Below are positions 1 through 8,274 of a stretch of DNA of 46,019 bases, in pieces. Under the pieces are notes generated by a model that saw nothing but the letters and a program-made list of their open reading frames with translations, ran no database searches and had not been told where the DNA came from. Source of the DNA: an uncultured Pseudomonadota bacterium (GTDB lineage: Bacteria; Pseudomonadota; Gammaproteobacteria; Burkholderiales; Rhodocyclaceae); assembly GCA_946479855.1 (NCBI GenBank), contig CAMLHL010000012.1, positions 1 to 46,019 on the forward strand, given 5' to 3'. Positions within the stretch are counted from its first letter, which is position 1, and each line of letters starts with the position of its first letter. A program made the translations under genes and the position numbers.

Positions 1-2
1 AG

Positions 3-65
3 GCGTCGATGGATCTGAAGTTGCTGATCGAGCAGATGCGGGAACAAATCCAGAATCTGGAATAG
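3..65 (+). CDS. 3' end of an unidentified gene (partial)
   Basis: An open frame enters from the left edge and stops with TAG at 63-65. The last 20 codons encode an amphipathic helix-like tail (LLIEQMREQIQNLE). A good hairpin terminator begins about 40 bases later, which supports this as a real gene end. The fragment is too short to identify the protein. Confidence 0.45.
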   Translation, partial: ASMDLKLLIEQMREQIQNLE

Positions 66-106
66 TGTTTCCTAAAGTTTTTCTGTAACTCGAAACTCCG
101 CATGAG

Positions 107-134
107 GCCCGTATTAACGGGCTTCTTTGCTTTT
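107..134 (+). terminator. Rho-independent terminator
   Basis: GCCCGT at 107-112 pairs perfectly with ACGGGC at 117-122 across an ATTA loop. A T-rich tail (TTCTTTGCTTTT) follows. It lies just after the gene that ends at position 65 and probably ends its transcript. Confidence 0.75.
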
Positions 135-486
135 ATGTCATTGTGCTTAATCTCGTGCAATCTCATAACAGGAATGTACCCAGTACTGTAGCGAATGGGA
201 TATTGGCTCAAAATTTTGGGTAGAGATGGGGGGGAAAAGAAGACTGACGCGACAATACGAACGTGGATACGTAAAGGAAAAGATCGTCCTCAACCTCATC
301 TGCTAGAACACCACCGACTCGGTCAAATGCAGTCTGCGGATCAAACGTAAACGTTGCCTGGGGTGACGATGTGCGAATGGACTTGCTGCTCAAGCCATCT
401 ATGATGGGCGAGTGTGAAAGCCCGGACTTTTAACGCCTGATTCCATCTGGCTTCCCCTTTCTCTCCAGAAAAGGTGTCAACTTCTT
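135..486. other. Intergenic stretch, no supported gene
   Basis: About 350 bases lie between the terminator and the convergent 605-residue gene. A 61-codon minus-strand frame (393 to 208) lacks recognisable similarity and a clear ribosome site. A G7 run lies near 228-234. I see no RNA gene or repeat here. Confidence 0.4.
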
Positions 487-2304
487 TCAGGAATGGTCAG
501 AATCAGAAATTAAGTGCAGGCAGCGGGTTTCCACTTCTTCCGCTAGTTGATCACTCATTAAATCTGATGACTCGTTGTTTCGAACGTAATAGAGATTATA
601 CAAATCAGAACTCACGAGTCGGTATTTTTGTCCCGAGGACATATTCCACGAGTAGAATTTGCAATTCAATAGGGCTTGATCGTGATAGCTTACGTTGTAT
701 ATTGGAACAACAATCGAATCTGCCTGATTCAGCAGCGTGGAAATGGCCTTCTCCAAACCCGTGAAGGGGATGGATGTTCCGAAATGAATCCAGTGAAAAG
801 AGCCATTTGGTAATTTGCTGCCAGATAGCAAAGGGAATACGTCCGAAAACTCCAGAAAAAAGTGTTTCTGCTGGGGGTGATCTGCTGCGAACTGTGCTGC
901 AGCAGCGATCATTCGTACGTAGTCGACCTGAGGAAATTTTAAAGAACTCTCAAGTTTTTTATCAATACTCTCCGGAAAGGCGATTTGTGCTTTGATCATC
1001 AGGTCTTCCGGGTGGGATGGAAGACCTAATGACTGTGCCCAGAGTCCGTATCCTTCACGATTTGGAATGGTCCACTTTAGAGGGCCTAGTGCCGAATCTA
1101 TTTGTACCGCGACGAAATTCTTCGGTTCATGGCCCGGGGGTTTTCGGTATGCGATATACCCCAACTGTGCCAAGTTTGCACAAGCCAGCATAATTAATAC
1201 CACCATGCTTCCTTGGGCACTTTGGGAGTTAACTTTTTGACCTTTGTTCGCTCCTAGCGTCCAAATTGCCCATCCGGCAAAAAATGGGAGCCATGGTTTT
1301 GCGAAATCGCCGAGAGCTCCGAAATATATGGAAAAGGCCACAAATAATGGCATTATTATGGTGCGTGTAGTAGCTTTTGTGGCCGCGGATATATTCTCTT
1401 GGATTGATAAAGCTATAAAAAGTAGCAGCCCCGCCCATATGGGTGCTGGCCTCTCGTGCCCGCTAGCCTGCGCTTTGGCCATAAATGCTGTAGTAAGATC
1501 GTCTATATACGCTAGATAGTCATAATTTTCAGGCTGAAATGCCCATAGTATAAATACGCTCGCGGTAGAGAAAAATAAAATATGCGTTATTTGGTGCCGG
1601 ATATTCCGGCCTATCCCGATTATCGGTATGGTCGAAATAATTAGCGATGCAATTCCAAAGGATAGCTTGTAGTTTAATGACACCGTGACAGCAAAGGCAT
1701 GTATTGCGGCATTTAAACAAATTGAGCGTGGGGTTGCTTGTTCATCTGATAAAAACTCGCTGGTCCAGTATAGTTGAAGTAGTATTAGAGACCACAGATG
1801 GCTATTGTACGCACCGTACCAGGTTATGTGGTCGTAAGCAAGGCCGGAAACCCCTCTAAAATTTAATGCGGTTAAGGCGAGATAAATTCCAATAAATAAT
1901 CTAACGCGAATCCGTTCATTCCATTTTTGGTTAGATAATAAATGGGTTGCTGTGTGTATTATGAATATGATTGCTGCAAAGATCAGTGATGACATTGCAA
2001 TCAGGTCGCTGGCCAATAGTATGCTTGGGAAATTGGTAATAGTCCGCCAGCTTGCTGAATTTATTTTGAAGTACACCCAACCGAAAGCAGAGTGGAAGTC
2101 TTTGTGAAGCTCCAAGCCTTGGAGCATTGCCAAGGCGCTATTATATGGAATGAATGTATCATGGAGATTTCCGTTGGATACGTATGATCCAGGTTGTAAC
2201 ATGAAGTATATGGCAAGTATTGCAAGTGTGAATTTTATGCACAGTAGCCAGTCAACTAGGGAAATTCTAAAAAATGACCCGTTAGGGATGAGGGTTCGAA
2301 ACAT
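487..2304 (-). CDS. Large polytopic membrane protein, unknown function (polysaccharide region)
   Basis: This 605-residue protein has an N-terminal signal-anchor helix followed by about ten hydrophobic segments over residues 15-380. A mostly soluble C-terminal part of about 200 residues follows. A conserved-looking loop after the first helix (HDTFIPYNSALAMLQG, then a G-W-V-Y segment) resembles the periplasmic loop with acidic and His residues in GT-C-type glycosyltransferases, but I cannot assign a family. Its AT-rich codon use matches the rest of the left-hand polysaccharide cluster rather than the core genes. It lies downstream of, and on the same strand as, the aldolase operon but after a 465-base gap, so it may have its own promoter. 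A role in transferring or polymerising surface glycans is inference. Confidence 0.75.
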   Translation of the reverse strand: MFRTLIPNGSFFRISLVDWLLCIKFTLAILAIYFMLQPGSYVSNGNLHDTFIPYNSALAMLQGLELHKDFHSAFGWVYFKINSASWRTITNFPSILLASDLIAMSSLIFAAIIFIIHTATHLLSNQKWNERIRVRLFIGIYLALTALNFRGVSGLAYDHITWYGAYNSHLWSLILLQLYWTSEFLSDEQATPRSICLNAAIHAFAVTVSLNYKLSFGIASLIISTIPIIGIGRNIRHQITHILFFSTASVFILWAFQPENYDYLAYIDDLTTAFMAKAQASGHERPAPIWAGLLLFIALSIQENISAATKATTRTIIMPLFVAFSIYFGALGDFAKPWLPFFAGWAIWTLGANKGQKVNSQSAQGSMVVLIMLACANLAQLGYIAYRKPPGHEPKNFVAVQIDSALGPLKWTIPNREGYGLWAQSLGLPSHPEDLMIKAQIAFPESIDKKLESSLKFPQVDYVRMIAAAAQFAADHPQQKHFFLEFSDVFPLLSGSKLPNGSFHWIHFGTSIPFTGLEKAISTLLNQADSIVVPIYNVSYHDQALLNCKFYSWNMSSGQKYRLVSSDLYNLYYVRNNESSDLMSDQLAEEVETRCLHLISDSDHS

Positions 2305-2496
2305 AAATACTATCGGATTGTTGTTAAGTTGCTAGTCAATAGATTGGCCAAGCGGTGTGTTAAGTTTTTATATGCTTGGAATGTGCAATTGGTCAGCTTG
2401 ATTTTATTTTTCATTTCATCAGGGGTGGCGCAGTTTTTATTTTAATTAATGGCAGCCTTTAACGCTGAACGTCACTAACATGAGTCCAGTGATTGT

Positions 2497-2505
2497 GGGG
2501 GGGGG
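2497..2505. repeat. G9 homopolymer tract (intergenic)
   Basis: Nine consecutive G lie between the class II aldolase operon and the 605-residue membrane gene. Such runs are prone to slipped-strand length change. A second nine-base run lies within the aldolase gene. Confidence 0.8.
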
Positions 2506-2581
2506 TAATTCGAGTTGAATTTGGTTTGATAAATAATTGGATTAGTGGCTGGCAGAGGATGCTAGTCTGATCGGTAGGCTT

Positions 2582-2764
2582 TCATACATGCGCGTATCTA
2601 TTCCAGAGTTTTTTGTGGATACGCTTTAGAAGCTTCTGCAGTGCAAAATTTGATTCCCGAATTAGCATCACAAAAGTCGTGGCAGTGCTTTTCGAAGTGC
2701 TGATTACCCTCTGTGCTTCTGATTTAGGAAGGAGACACGGGGTTGTTTCAGCGGAATTCGTCAT
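2582..2764 (-). CDS. Possible small protein (60 aa), hypothetical
   Basis: The ATG at 2764 follows the aldolase stop codon by only 5 bases, so translation could be coupled. The product would be 60 residues, Ser/Thr-rich at first, with a basic C-terminal half (LLKRIHKKLWNRYAHV). No family, signal peptide or metal motif is recognisable. The close spacing is the only support, and it may be a chance frame or the remnant of a longer gene. About 280 bases beyond it, up to the next gene, show nothing else but a G9 run. Confidence 0.25.
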   Translation of the reverse strand: MTNSAETTPCLLPKSEAQRVISTSKSTATTFVMLIRESNFALQKLLKRIHKKLWNRYAHV

Positions 2765-2769
2765 ATTGG

Positions 2770-3780
2770 CTAATTATTGAGTTGTTGTCGGTAACGTTCC
2801 GCGTCCCAATTGAGCAGACTTGCGATATCGTGGATACTCAATTCGTGCAGGCTCACATCAGGGGCAACGCGCTCGATTAAATCCTGATAGCAGCGCAATT
2901 GAGCCAGTTTGCTCTCAGGAAGGGGGGCCAAAGAAAAAGCGCCTATGTTCTGGATAAATACAGGTGCATCAGATGGAAGTTTTCCATCTGATGCAGCTTT
3001 TTGTGCTGATGCATGCGTGTCAAATGTGATGGCCCGAGCCCCCAGAAAGACCACGTGATCGGGGTAAAGGGCCCATTCATGTTGGAGGCGCTTGAACAGC
3101 GCGGGCTGCGTGGCTAATCGATGTAAATCTGCATCAGCCAGTGGTGTCAGTGTTAGCGAAGCATTCAAAGGCAAAGGCGTAGGGCGGGCAAGGGGGGGGG
3201 CAACAGGTAATTCTTCCCCGGGTAAAGCGTTCAAAAGGTCGCCAAGTGTGTTTTCTATGTCCATCACGCTCTCGCCTGCGATGACGACCCCATGGTTCAT
3301 CAGCAGGACTACGCGCGCGTTGGGTTTGGTTTCAAGTGCCTCGTGGACTGATTGAGCGAGTTCCTGGCCTGGTTTTCGATAGGGTACCAGGATATATTCA
3401 GGCGTTGCGGACATGCGCTGCGCTATCATGGCCACTGCGTCTGCGCGTACTAGCCATGATAGAGGTTCTATTGCATGCAGGTGTACCACGATCTTCTGGC
3501 ACAGTAGCGCATGCAGCACCGTTTCGATAGACGGCTTCAGATGCTTTTCGCCTAGCGTTCGAGGTTGCCTGTCGAAGTGACCGCCCCCCAGCGCAGCTCG
3601 CAGTTCTGGCAAGGCAACGGGCACGAAGATGTCCTGCGTGTTCGCATCGCGTAGCCATGTGCCTGATGCTTTAACCCACAGAACCTCCCCCTCTTTCCAG
3701 GATACGTTGCCACCAGCTCCTTGTACCAGTAAGGGGTTTTGAGCGATCCGTGCGCAATAGTCGTTGATTTGTGCTCGCAT
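2770..3780 (-). CDS. Class II aldolase/adducin-family protein
   Basis: This 336-residue protein has an N-terminal class II aldolase/adducin domain. The phosphate-binding GAGGNVSWK loop is at residues 21-29, an acidic SIETVLHALL helix follows, and HLHAIEPLSWL and NHGVV supply candidate zinc-binding histidines. The C-terminal 130 residues are longer than the minimal fuculose-phosphate-aldolase fold. Members cleave or epimerise phosphorylated sugars or dehydrate methylthioribulose phosphate, and the substrate here is unknown. It begins 13 bases after the HAD phosphatase gene and is the last certain gene of the 9953-2770 operon. That setting suggests it builds or remodels a phosphorylated precursor for the adjacent kinase and nucleotidyltransferase. 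A run of nine C lies inside the coding strand. Confidence 0.85.
   Translation of the reverse strand: MRAQINDYCARIAQNPLLVQGAGGNVSWKEGEVLWVKASGTWLRDANTQDIFVPVALPELRAALGGGHFDRQPRTLGEKHLKPSIETVLHALLCQKIVVHLHAIEPLSWLVRADAVAMIAQRMSATPEYILVPYRKPGQELAQSVHEALETKPNARVVLLMNHGVVIAGESVMDIENTLGDLLNALPGEELPVAPPLARPTPLPLNASLTLTPLADADLHRLATQPALFKRLQHEWALYPDHVVFLGARAITFDTHASAQKAASDGKLPSDAPVFIQNIGAFSLAPLPESKLAQLRCYQDLIERVAPDVSLHELSIHDIASLLNWDAERYRQQLNN
3192..3200. repeat. G9/C9 tract inside the aldolase gene
   Basis: Nine identical bases encode part of a VAPPLARP segment in the class II aldolase. The reading frame is intact at this length. Gain or loss of one base would truncate the protein, so the tract is a candidate contingency site. 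Confidence 0.7.
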
Positions 3781-3793
3781 GGTTAAAGCGTGT

Positions 3794-4543
3794 TTACCTC
3801 AATGAAAGCTCGAGTAACAGCTTGCGTAGCGACTTGTAGTCGCGGAAACTGGCGTCTGGTGCCGTCACGCCTTGGCCTTCCTCTACGCCTTTGTGCAGCT
3901 TCTGCAGTGTAACTGCCTTGATCATCTCGCGAGCGCCTTGTATGTCGTTAATGGGATTGTCACCAATCATCCAGATGCAGTCACCTTTGGGGCGCATTTT
4001 TTCCAAGGCTATTTGAAAGGGCGCCAAATGTGGCTTGTCATGACCAGCCTCTTCGCTGGTCACAATGTAATCAAAGTAGTGATCTAGACCGAAGTACACT
4101 ACTTTCCGGAACTGAATTTGGGCTGTCAGGTCTGTTACGATCGCAGTCGGGATGCCAAATAGGCGCAGATCGTCTAGGAGTTCCTTTACATCGTCGAACA
4201 GTACGGCATTGCTGAGGAAAGTCCGCCAGTAGGTTTGTTCAAAGTCCAGCGCCAACATTACTTGCGACCCTAGGCCGATGATTTCAAGCATGCGCTGGAA
4301 GTACAACAGTCTGCTGTGGGAGGAGGCGGTGTGACGCAACCGTTTCTTGACCTGGCCACGCGCTTCATCATAGGCATGATCAAAGGCATCGCCATCTATC
4401 GAGAAGGATCGGGTAACCTTTTCCTTGACGGCTCGCATGGCAGTTTCGTGGGCTGGGTCGTAAGGATAGAGCGTGTTGTCGGTGTCGAACAGGATCGCAT
4501 CCGGCAAGCGGTCGAGGTTCTCAGGTTGGAATATCTTTACCAT
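3794..4543 (-). CDS. HAD-superfamily phosphatase
   Basis: This is a HAD hydrolase of 249 residues. Motif I is FDTDNTLYPYD with nucleophile Asp20 and acid Asp22. Motif II is IVTDLT, the motif III lysine is in HDKPHLAPF, and motif IV is IGDNPINDIQGA. The DNTLY form resembles pyrimidine-5'-nucleotidase and haloacid-dehalogenase-like phosphatases. I chose the ATG at 4543, which overlaps the stop of the upstream kinase-fusion gene by 7 bases. The frame is open further upstream, but that extension lies within the neighbouring gene and precedes the conserved start of the fold. In this operon it probably removes a phosphate from a sugar- or polyol-phosphate intermediate, which is inference. Confidence 0.85.
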   Translation of the reverse strand: MVKIFQPENLDRLPDAILFDTDNTLYPYDPAHETAMRAVKEKVTRSFSIDGDAFDHAYDEARGQVKKRLRHTASSHSRLLYFQRMLEIIGLGSQVMLALDFEQTYWRTFLSNAVLFDDVKELLDDLRLFGIPTAIVTDLTAQIQFRKVVYFGLDHYFDYIVTSEEAGHDKPHLAPFQIALEKMRPKGDCIWMIGDNPINDIQGAREMIKAVTLQKLHKGVEEGQGVTAPDASFRDYKSLRKLLLELSLR

Positions 4544-6573
4544 AGGTAGCGTTTTTTTAGCGCTTGGTTGATGTGGGATAGGGTTATGAGCTGCATTAAG
4601 CCCAACACGCCATTTTCCCATTGTGGGCGGATGTCCAGGAAGGCCAGTAATTGTGGGAACAGCATGCGAGCCGCGAGTTCGATGTCTTCACTAGAGGTTT
4701 CTCCTTCAATGATGAGTTCAACTTCTTGGCTATCATTGCCCATCGCTATGTCCACATGGAGGCCGCAGACGCCAGCCAATACGCGCGTTAATGACATCTC
4801 GTTGAGCCCATTTCGGGAGCGAATCAGCAGTTTGTAGCGCATGGTCTGTGCGAGGGATGTGTCCTCCAGCAAGCGCGGATGAATCGGCTGCAATGACATT
4901 ACCAAATCTGCGTAGTCTGCCTGTGGTCGCACATAGCGTTCGGAATCTGGCTCTCGTTTGTTCAGCGAATTTAATACGCGTTCCGGTGTGTGGCCGCGCT
5001 GGTAAACATCCCGCTGTAGTTTGAGGTAGCGACGAAGATCTTCATTGATATCAAGATAGATGCTCAAATCGTAGCAATTGCGCAGAATCGGGAGATAGAG
5101 CGCATGCAGACCACTGGCGATGATAAAGTCATTACTTTCGACCTTGACGGGGCGACTCATTTTGCCAGTTGAATGATCATAATGGCGCGATGATATTGAT
5201 CGACCATCGGCCAGCGCTACGAGGTCGTTGGCGAAGGCTTCCAAGTCGTTGGCCAATGGGTTCAAGTGAGTCATCACCTGCCAAATGGGCTTTTGACGGT
5301 CCCATAGGTGATAGTCATCCCCCGATATTTTAGCCACCGAGTGCATTCCAAAGAGCCCGCTTATTGCATCGGCGAGAGTGTCTTTACCTGCGCCGGAGTC
5401 ACCTGCTATGCCGATGATGAAGGGCTTGCGACTGAGACGGAAGTAGTCATTGGAGCTTACCGTTTCACGCCAAATGCGCATGCCCAGAGCAATACCCAAT
5501 GCTGTGATTATTGTGTGAACAAGAGATAGTGGAGAGGTGGCGCCCAGTGTGAGACTGCCAATATCGCCAAAGGCAATATGTGGGCTAGGCATGACGAACA
5601 CGTTGCCAATTGCGTAGAGTGCAGAAAAAGCTGACACCAGAACCCATGCTATACGGTCTGCTCGCAGTTGGTAGGCAACCAGCAAAGGGATTATCCAGAC
5701 GAACCATCCAGGTGATGCCGGAGTAAATAGTACGACCAGAAAGAAAGCTAAACCGAGCAGTGCAGTGAATAGTTCGAAATTCAATCGCCGCACTCGCCAA
5801 GTCACATACAGTGTCAGCAGATAGGCAAGCGGCAAGAGATAGAGTCGCGTGCCATTGCCGACTTCCAGCGAGAATTGGTAGGCTTTGCTTATCTCCGGAT
5901 TGTGCAACAGCATGTTCACCCCGGAGCGAGAGAAGAGAAAAGGCAGGCCGAAAATAAGAAACGAGAAGCCCAGCCCCTTGGAAAATGAACTTAGTTCGGA
6001 GCGCAGAGCCTTGTTTTGGAAAAGGTAAATGAGGAAAAATGGCAGAGCCAGTGCCATGCTGATCTTGGCGGACATGGCGGCACCACAAAGCAGGCCTGCA
6101 GCAGTAAAACGCAGCGCATGCATGCATGCCAGTGCCATGCTAAGAAATAACAAAGGAATAACATCGTTGAGGCCCAGCCAATAGCTGGCGAGCAATACGA
6201 TAGGCGAGAGCCAGTAAGTCCCCAGTAGTGCTTTTTGACGCAAGGGATAGAGGCGGTCCAAGGTAAACAACATTGCTGTATCAGCAGCAAGCAAAGTGGC
6301 GCCGTATCCAAGGTGCAGCGGCAGGTTTAGCAACTTGCACATCAAAGTTAGGGGAAGGCAGAGCAGCCACATAACGTAGCCGTAGGGAAAGGCTGCAGCG
6401 TTGCCACCATCATGGAGAAAAGCTCCCCAAGGGTCCAGGCTGGGGAAGGTCAGCGAGTGATCTAGAAAGGGGACGTACCAGTTGGCGGTGGCATTCGGCA
6501 ACAGTGCCGCGAACATTAACAGACGAATTCCCAAGCCAACCCCGAACAAGGGTTGTGTCAATATTTTTATCAT
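4537..6573 (-). CDS. GT-C-like membrane protein fused to a PRK/uridine-kinase-like domain
   Basis: This 678-residue protein has two parts. Residues 1 to about 370 form roughly ten membrane helices with an acidic residue (LDPWGAF) in the first large loop, as in polyprenyl-sugar-dependent GT-C mannosyltransferases. Residues from about 384 form a P-loop kinase of the phosphoribulokinase/uridine kinase family: GDSGAGKD (Lys397), then SGDDYHLWDR, THLNPLANDL, YDHSTGK, IYLDINEDLR and KLQRDVYQRGH. The residue after the Walker lysine is Asp, not the usual Ser/Thr. A further 90 residues follow the kinase. The start at 6573 shares one base with the upstream stop (TAATG). Joining a membrane transferase to a small-molecule kinase is unusual. 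The kinase would face the cytoplasm and phosphorylate a sugar, polyol or nucleoside, and its substrate is unknown. Confidence 0.85.
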   Translation of the reverse strand: MIKILTQPLFGVGLGIRLLMFAALLPNATANWYVPFLDHSLTFPSLDPWGAFLHDGGNAAAFPYGYVMWLLCLPLTLMCKLLNLPLHLGYGATLLAADTAMLFTLDRLYPLRQKALLGTYWLSPIVLLASYWLGLNDVIPLLFLSMALACMHALRFTAAGLLCGAAMSAKISMALALPFFLIYLFQNKALRSELSSFSKGLGFSFLIFGLPFLFSRSGVNMLLHNPEISKAYQFSLEVGNGTRLYLLPLAYLLTLYVTWRVRRLNFELFTALLGLAFFLVVLFTPASPGWFVWIIPLLVAYQLRADRIAWVLVSAFSALYAIGNVFVMPSPHIAFGDIGSLTLGATSPLSLVHTIITALGIALGMRIWRETVSSNDYFRLSRKPFIIGIAGDSGAGKDTLADAISGLFGMHSVAKISGDDYHLWDRQKPIWQVMTHLNPLANDLEAFANDLVALADGRSISSRHYDHSTGKMSRPVKVESNDFIIASGLHALYLPILRNCYDLSIYLDINEDLRRYLKLQRDVYQRGHTPERVLNSLNKREPDSERYVRPQADYADLVMSLQPIHPRLLEDTSLAQTMRYKLLIRSRNGLNEMSLTRVLAGVCGLHVDIAMGNDSQEVELIIEGETSSEDIELAARMLFPQLLAFLDIRPQWENGVLGLMQLITLSHINQALKKRYLW

Positions 6574-7172
6574 TACTTGTTTAGGTTTTCCCAGAGGTCT
6601 GGTCGCTTGGTGCATACGGCTTGTGCTTCAATTCCTTGCTCGCGCAACAATTGTTTCAAGGCGGGGATTTCCTGTTCAGCATCGCGGCCTTGCAGTTCTG
6701 GTGAGACCAGACATAGCTTGAAACTGGCATGTTGAAGTCGTTTTGCTTCGGCGCCATTGATCGGGAATTTCGTGAAGCAATCAACCCATACCCAATCTAC
6801 CTTGCCAGCAAGCGTCAAGGCTGTTTCGATTGATTCGAACTCTGATATCCGTACAGCACATCGGTGTTCACCTGTGGCAGAGCACTTGATGAGGAAAGGG
6901 AATGATTGGTCAAGAAAGAAATAATCCTCAATGCCATGCTCTTTCATAATGTCGATTAGGCGCTCTTCCAATCCTTCTTCCTTCACATTGAGGATGAGCG
7001 TGCCATGTCGATAGTGGTTTAGCCAGGCGGCTAAGCGCTCACCTTCGGCAAATGGGTCGTGATGAATGATGAGTTCCTGCCCTCGGCTGCGCAAATCCAG
7101 TTCTATCCCGTACCGAGTGGGCGTGGCTTGTAGTTCGCTGACCCTATTGCGGCGATGTGCAATGATCTGCAT
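6573..7172 (-). CDS. GDPD/PI-PLC-like phosphodiesterase
   Basis: This 199-residue protein has the active-site pattern of glycerophosphodiester phosphodiesterases: His6-Arg7 (IAHRR), Glu24 and Asp26 (GIELDL), His38-Asp39 (HHDP) and a lysine in NVKEEG near residue 64. It has no signal peptide, so it should be cytoplasmic. It is shorter than typical GDPD enzymes (about 250 residues) and lacks the usual PENT segment after the His-Arg pair. It ends one base into the kinase-fusion gene and follows the GT2 gene by 2 bases, so it is tightly co-translated with them. It may hydrolyse or form a phosphodiester of the sugar or polyol made by this operon. That function is inference, but family membership is well supported. 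Confidence 0.75.
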   Translation of the reverse strand: MQIIAHRRNRVSELQATPTRYGIELDLRSRGQELIIHHDPFAEGERLAAWLNHYRHGTLILNVKEEGLEERLIDIMKEHGIEDYFFLDQSFPFLIKCSATGEHRCAVRISEFESIETALTLAGKVDWVWVDCFTKFPINGAEAKRLQHASFKLCLVSPELQGRDAEQEIPALKQLLREQGIEAQAVCTKRPDLWENLNK

Positions 7173-7174
7173 GG

Positions 7175-7870
7175 TTACAGCGACTTTCTCAATTCCAGAC
7201 TGAAGTCCACCGTACGCTTGATGAACTTGCGTTTAGCTGCCCAATTGATGTTCCAGTGCGATACACCATGCAGGCGCTTACCAAAGTGCACGGGGAAGCG
7301 GTGTACGCTTAGTCTTGCCTTACCCGCTTGATAGTATGCGTAAAGATCCAAAGAGAAGTCATGCGGCGCGTTATTGCTCCATGTTTGGAAAAAAGCGCGG
7401 GAGAACATGGTGGGTTGGGCGTTGATATCCCACATTGGTTGTTTGAGTAACACCGTTTCAAATGCACTCATCCCTACCGTAAAGGCAACATCCGCCAAAG
7501 GGCGTCCATGCCGACGACCTTTGACAAAGATATCGGTGCCATTTTGTTCGAATATTTTGAGGCCCCGGATGGCATCCATCGGGTCGGCTTGCATGTCGGC
7601 ATGAGTCCAGGCTAACACGTCACCGGTAGCTATGCGCAACCCACACAAAATACCAAAACCGTAGCCTCGGTTCGTTTCCACGCGGAGGCTTTGACATCCA
7701 GGGTAATTCGGTAATAGGGTATTTAGTATTTCCGGGGTGTTGTCGGTGGAACCATTGTCTACCAGAATGACCTCAATTTCCCCGATAGATACAATCTCCC
7801 CGCAGCGTGCTATAAGTGTGGGCAGGTTGGCTGCTTCATTATAGCAAGGAATGACAAGCGAGAGCTTCAT
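7175..7870 (-). CDS. Polyprenyl-phosphate GT2 glycosyltransferase (GtrB/DPM-like)
   Basis: This 231-residue GT-A enzyme is of the dolichyl-phosphate-mannose-synthase type. IPCYNEAANLP opens the fold, DNGSTDNT is the nucleotide-binding turn, and HADMQADP occupies the metal-binding DXD position. It has no C-terminal membrane helices, so it resembles the short, peripheral DPM1 form. The start overlaps the stop of the GtrA-like gene by 4 bases (ATGA). GtrA next to such an enzyme is the usual arrangement of O-antigen modification modules. There the enzyme loads a sugar from an NDP donor onto undecaprenyl phosphate at the inner face of the membrane. The sugar or polyol used here cannot be read from the sequence. 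Confidence 0.85.
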   Translation of the reverse strand: MKLSLVIPCYNEAANLPTLIARCGEIVSIGEIEVILVDNGSTDNTPEILNTLLPNYPGCQSLRVETNRGYGFGILCGLRIATGDVLAWTHADMQADPMDAIRGLKIFEQNGTDIFVKGRRHGRPLADVAFTVGMSAFETVLLKQPMWDINAQPTMFSRAFFQTWSNNAPHDFSLDLYAYYQAGKARLSVHRFPVHFGKRLHGVSHWNINWAAKRKFIKRTVDFSLELRKSL

Positions 7871-8274
7871 GATTCAGTCTTGTGGGGGCATGCTGTTTGA
7901 AAGACATACAGCTTCATGCCGAGAAAGTTAAGAGTGGCGGATGTGCATGTCGCTATCACGAATGCAAACTGACGTGCTTTGCTCCATTCGACTAATAGGG
8001 CAAGTACGATTCCATTAATGAGTACGTTGGCTCCCAGTGTGAACGCGTAAAGGAGCGAGAACCGCCATGCGCTGCCAGAGACCGAGCGTTTGTGACCGAA
8101 AGTCCATACCCGATTGGCGAAATATGCATAAATCGTTCCGGTCAAGAATCCTAAGCCTTTAGCAGGGCTTACGGCGAGTGATACCCATTTCAGTAGTGCC
8201 ATGTATGTAACGTAATCCACCAACACTGTGCTGGAGCCGACGGCTAGGAAGATCGCTAATTCCTTCCGAATCAT
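7867..8274 (-). CDS. GtrA-family membrane protein (lipid-linked sugar flippase-like)
   Basis: This 135-residue protein has four predicted membrane helices and the GtrA-family N-terminal pattern (a helix rich in VGSSTVLVDYVTY, then FLTGTIYAYFANRVWTF). Both ends overlap neighbours by 4 bases: its ATG lies within the nucleotidyltransferase stop, and its TGA within the GT2 start. GtrA proteins are thought to flip undecaprenyl-phosphate-linked sugars to the periplasm. Here it probably works with the downstream GT2 and with the membrane transferase half of the kinase fusion. Confidence 0.88.
   Translation of the reverse strand: MIRKELAIFLAVGSSTVLVDYVTYMALLKWVSLAVSPAKGLGFLTGTIYAYFANRVWTFGHKRSVSGSAWRFSLLYAFTLGANVLINGIVLALLVEWSKARQFAFVIATCTSATLNFLGMKLYVFQTACPHKTES

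Noticed and set aside
208..393. A 61-codon minus-strand frame
   Set aside because: Its composition is not protein-like enough and no ribosome site or neighbour supports it.
4544..4621. Longer start for the HAD phosphatase
   Set aside because: The extension lies within the kinase-fusion gene and the fold begins at the internal ATG at 4543.
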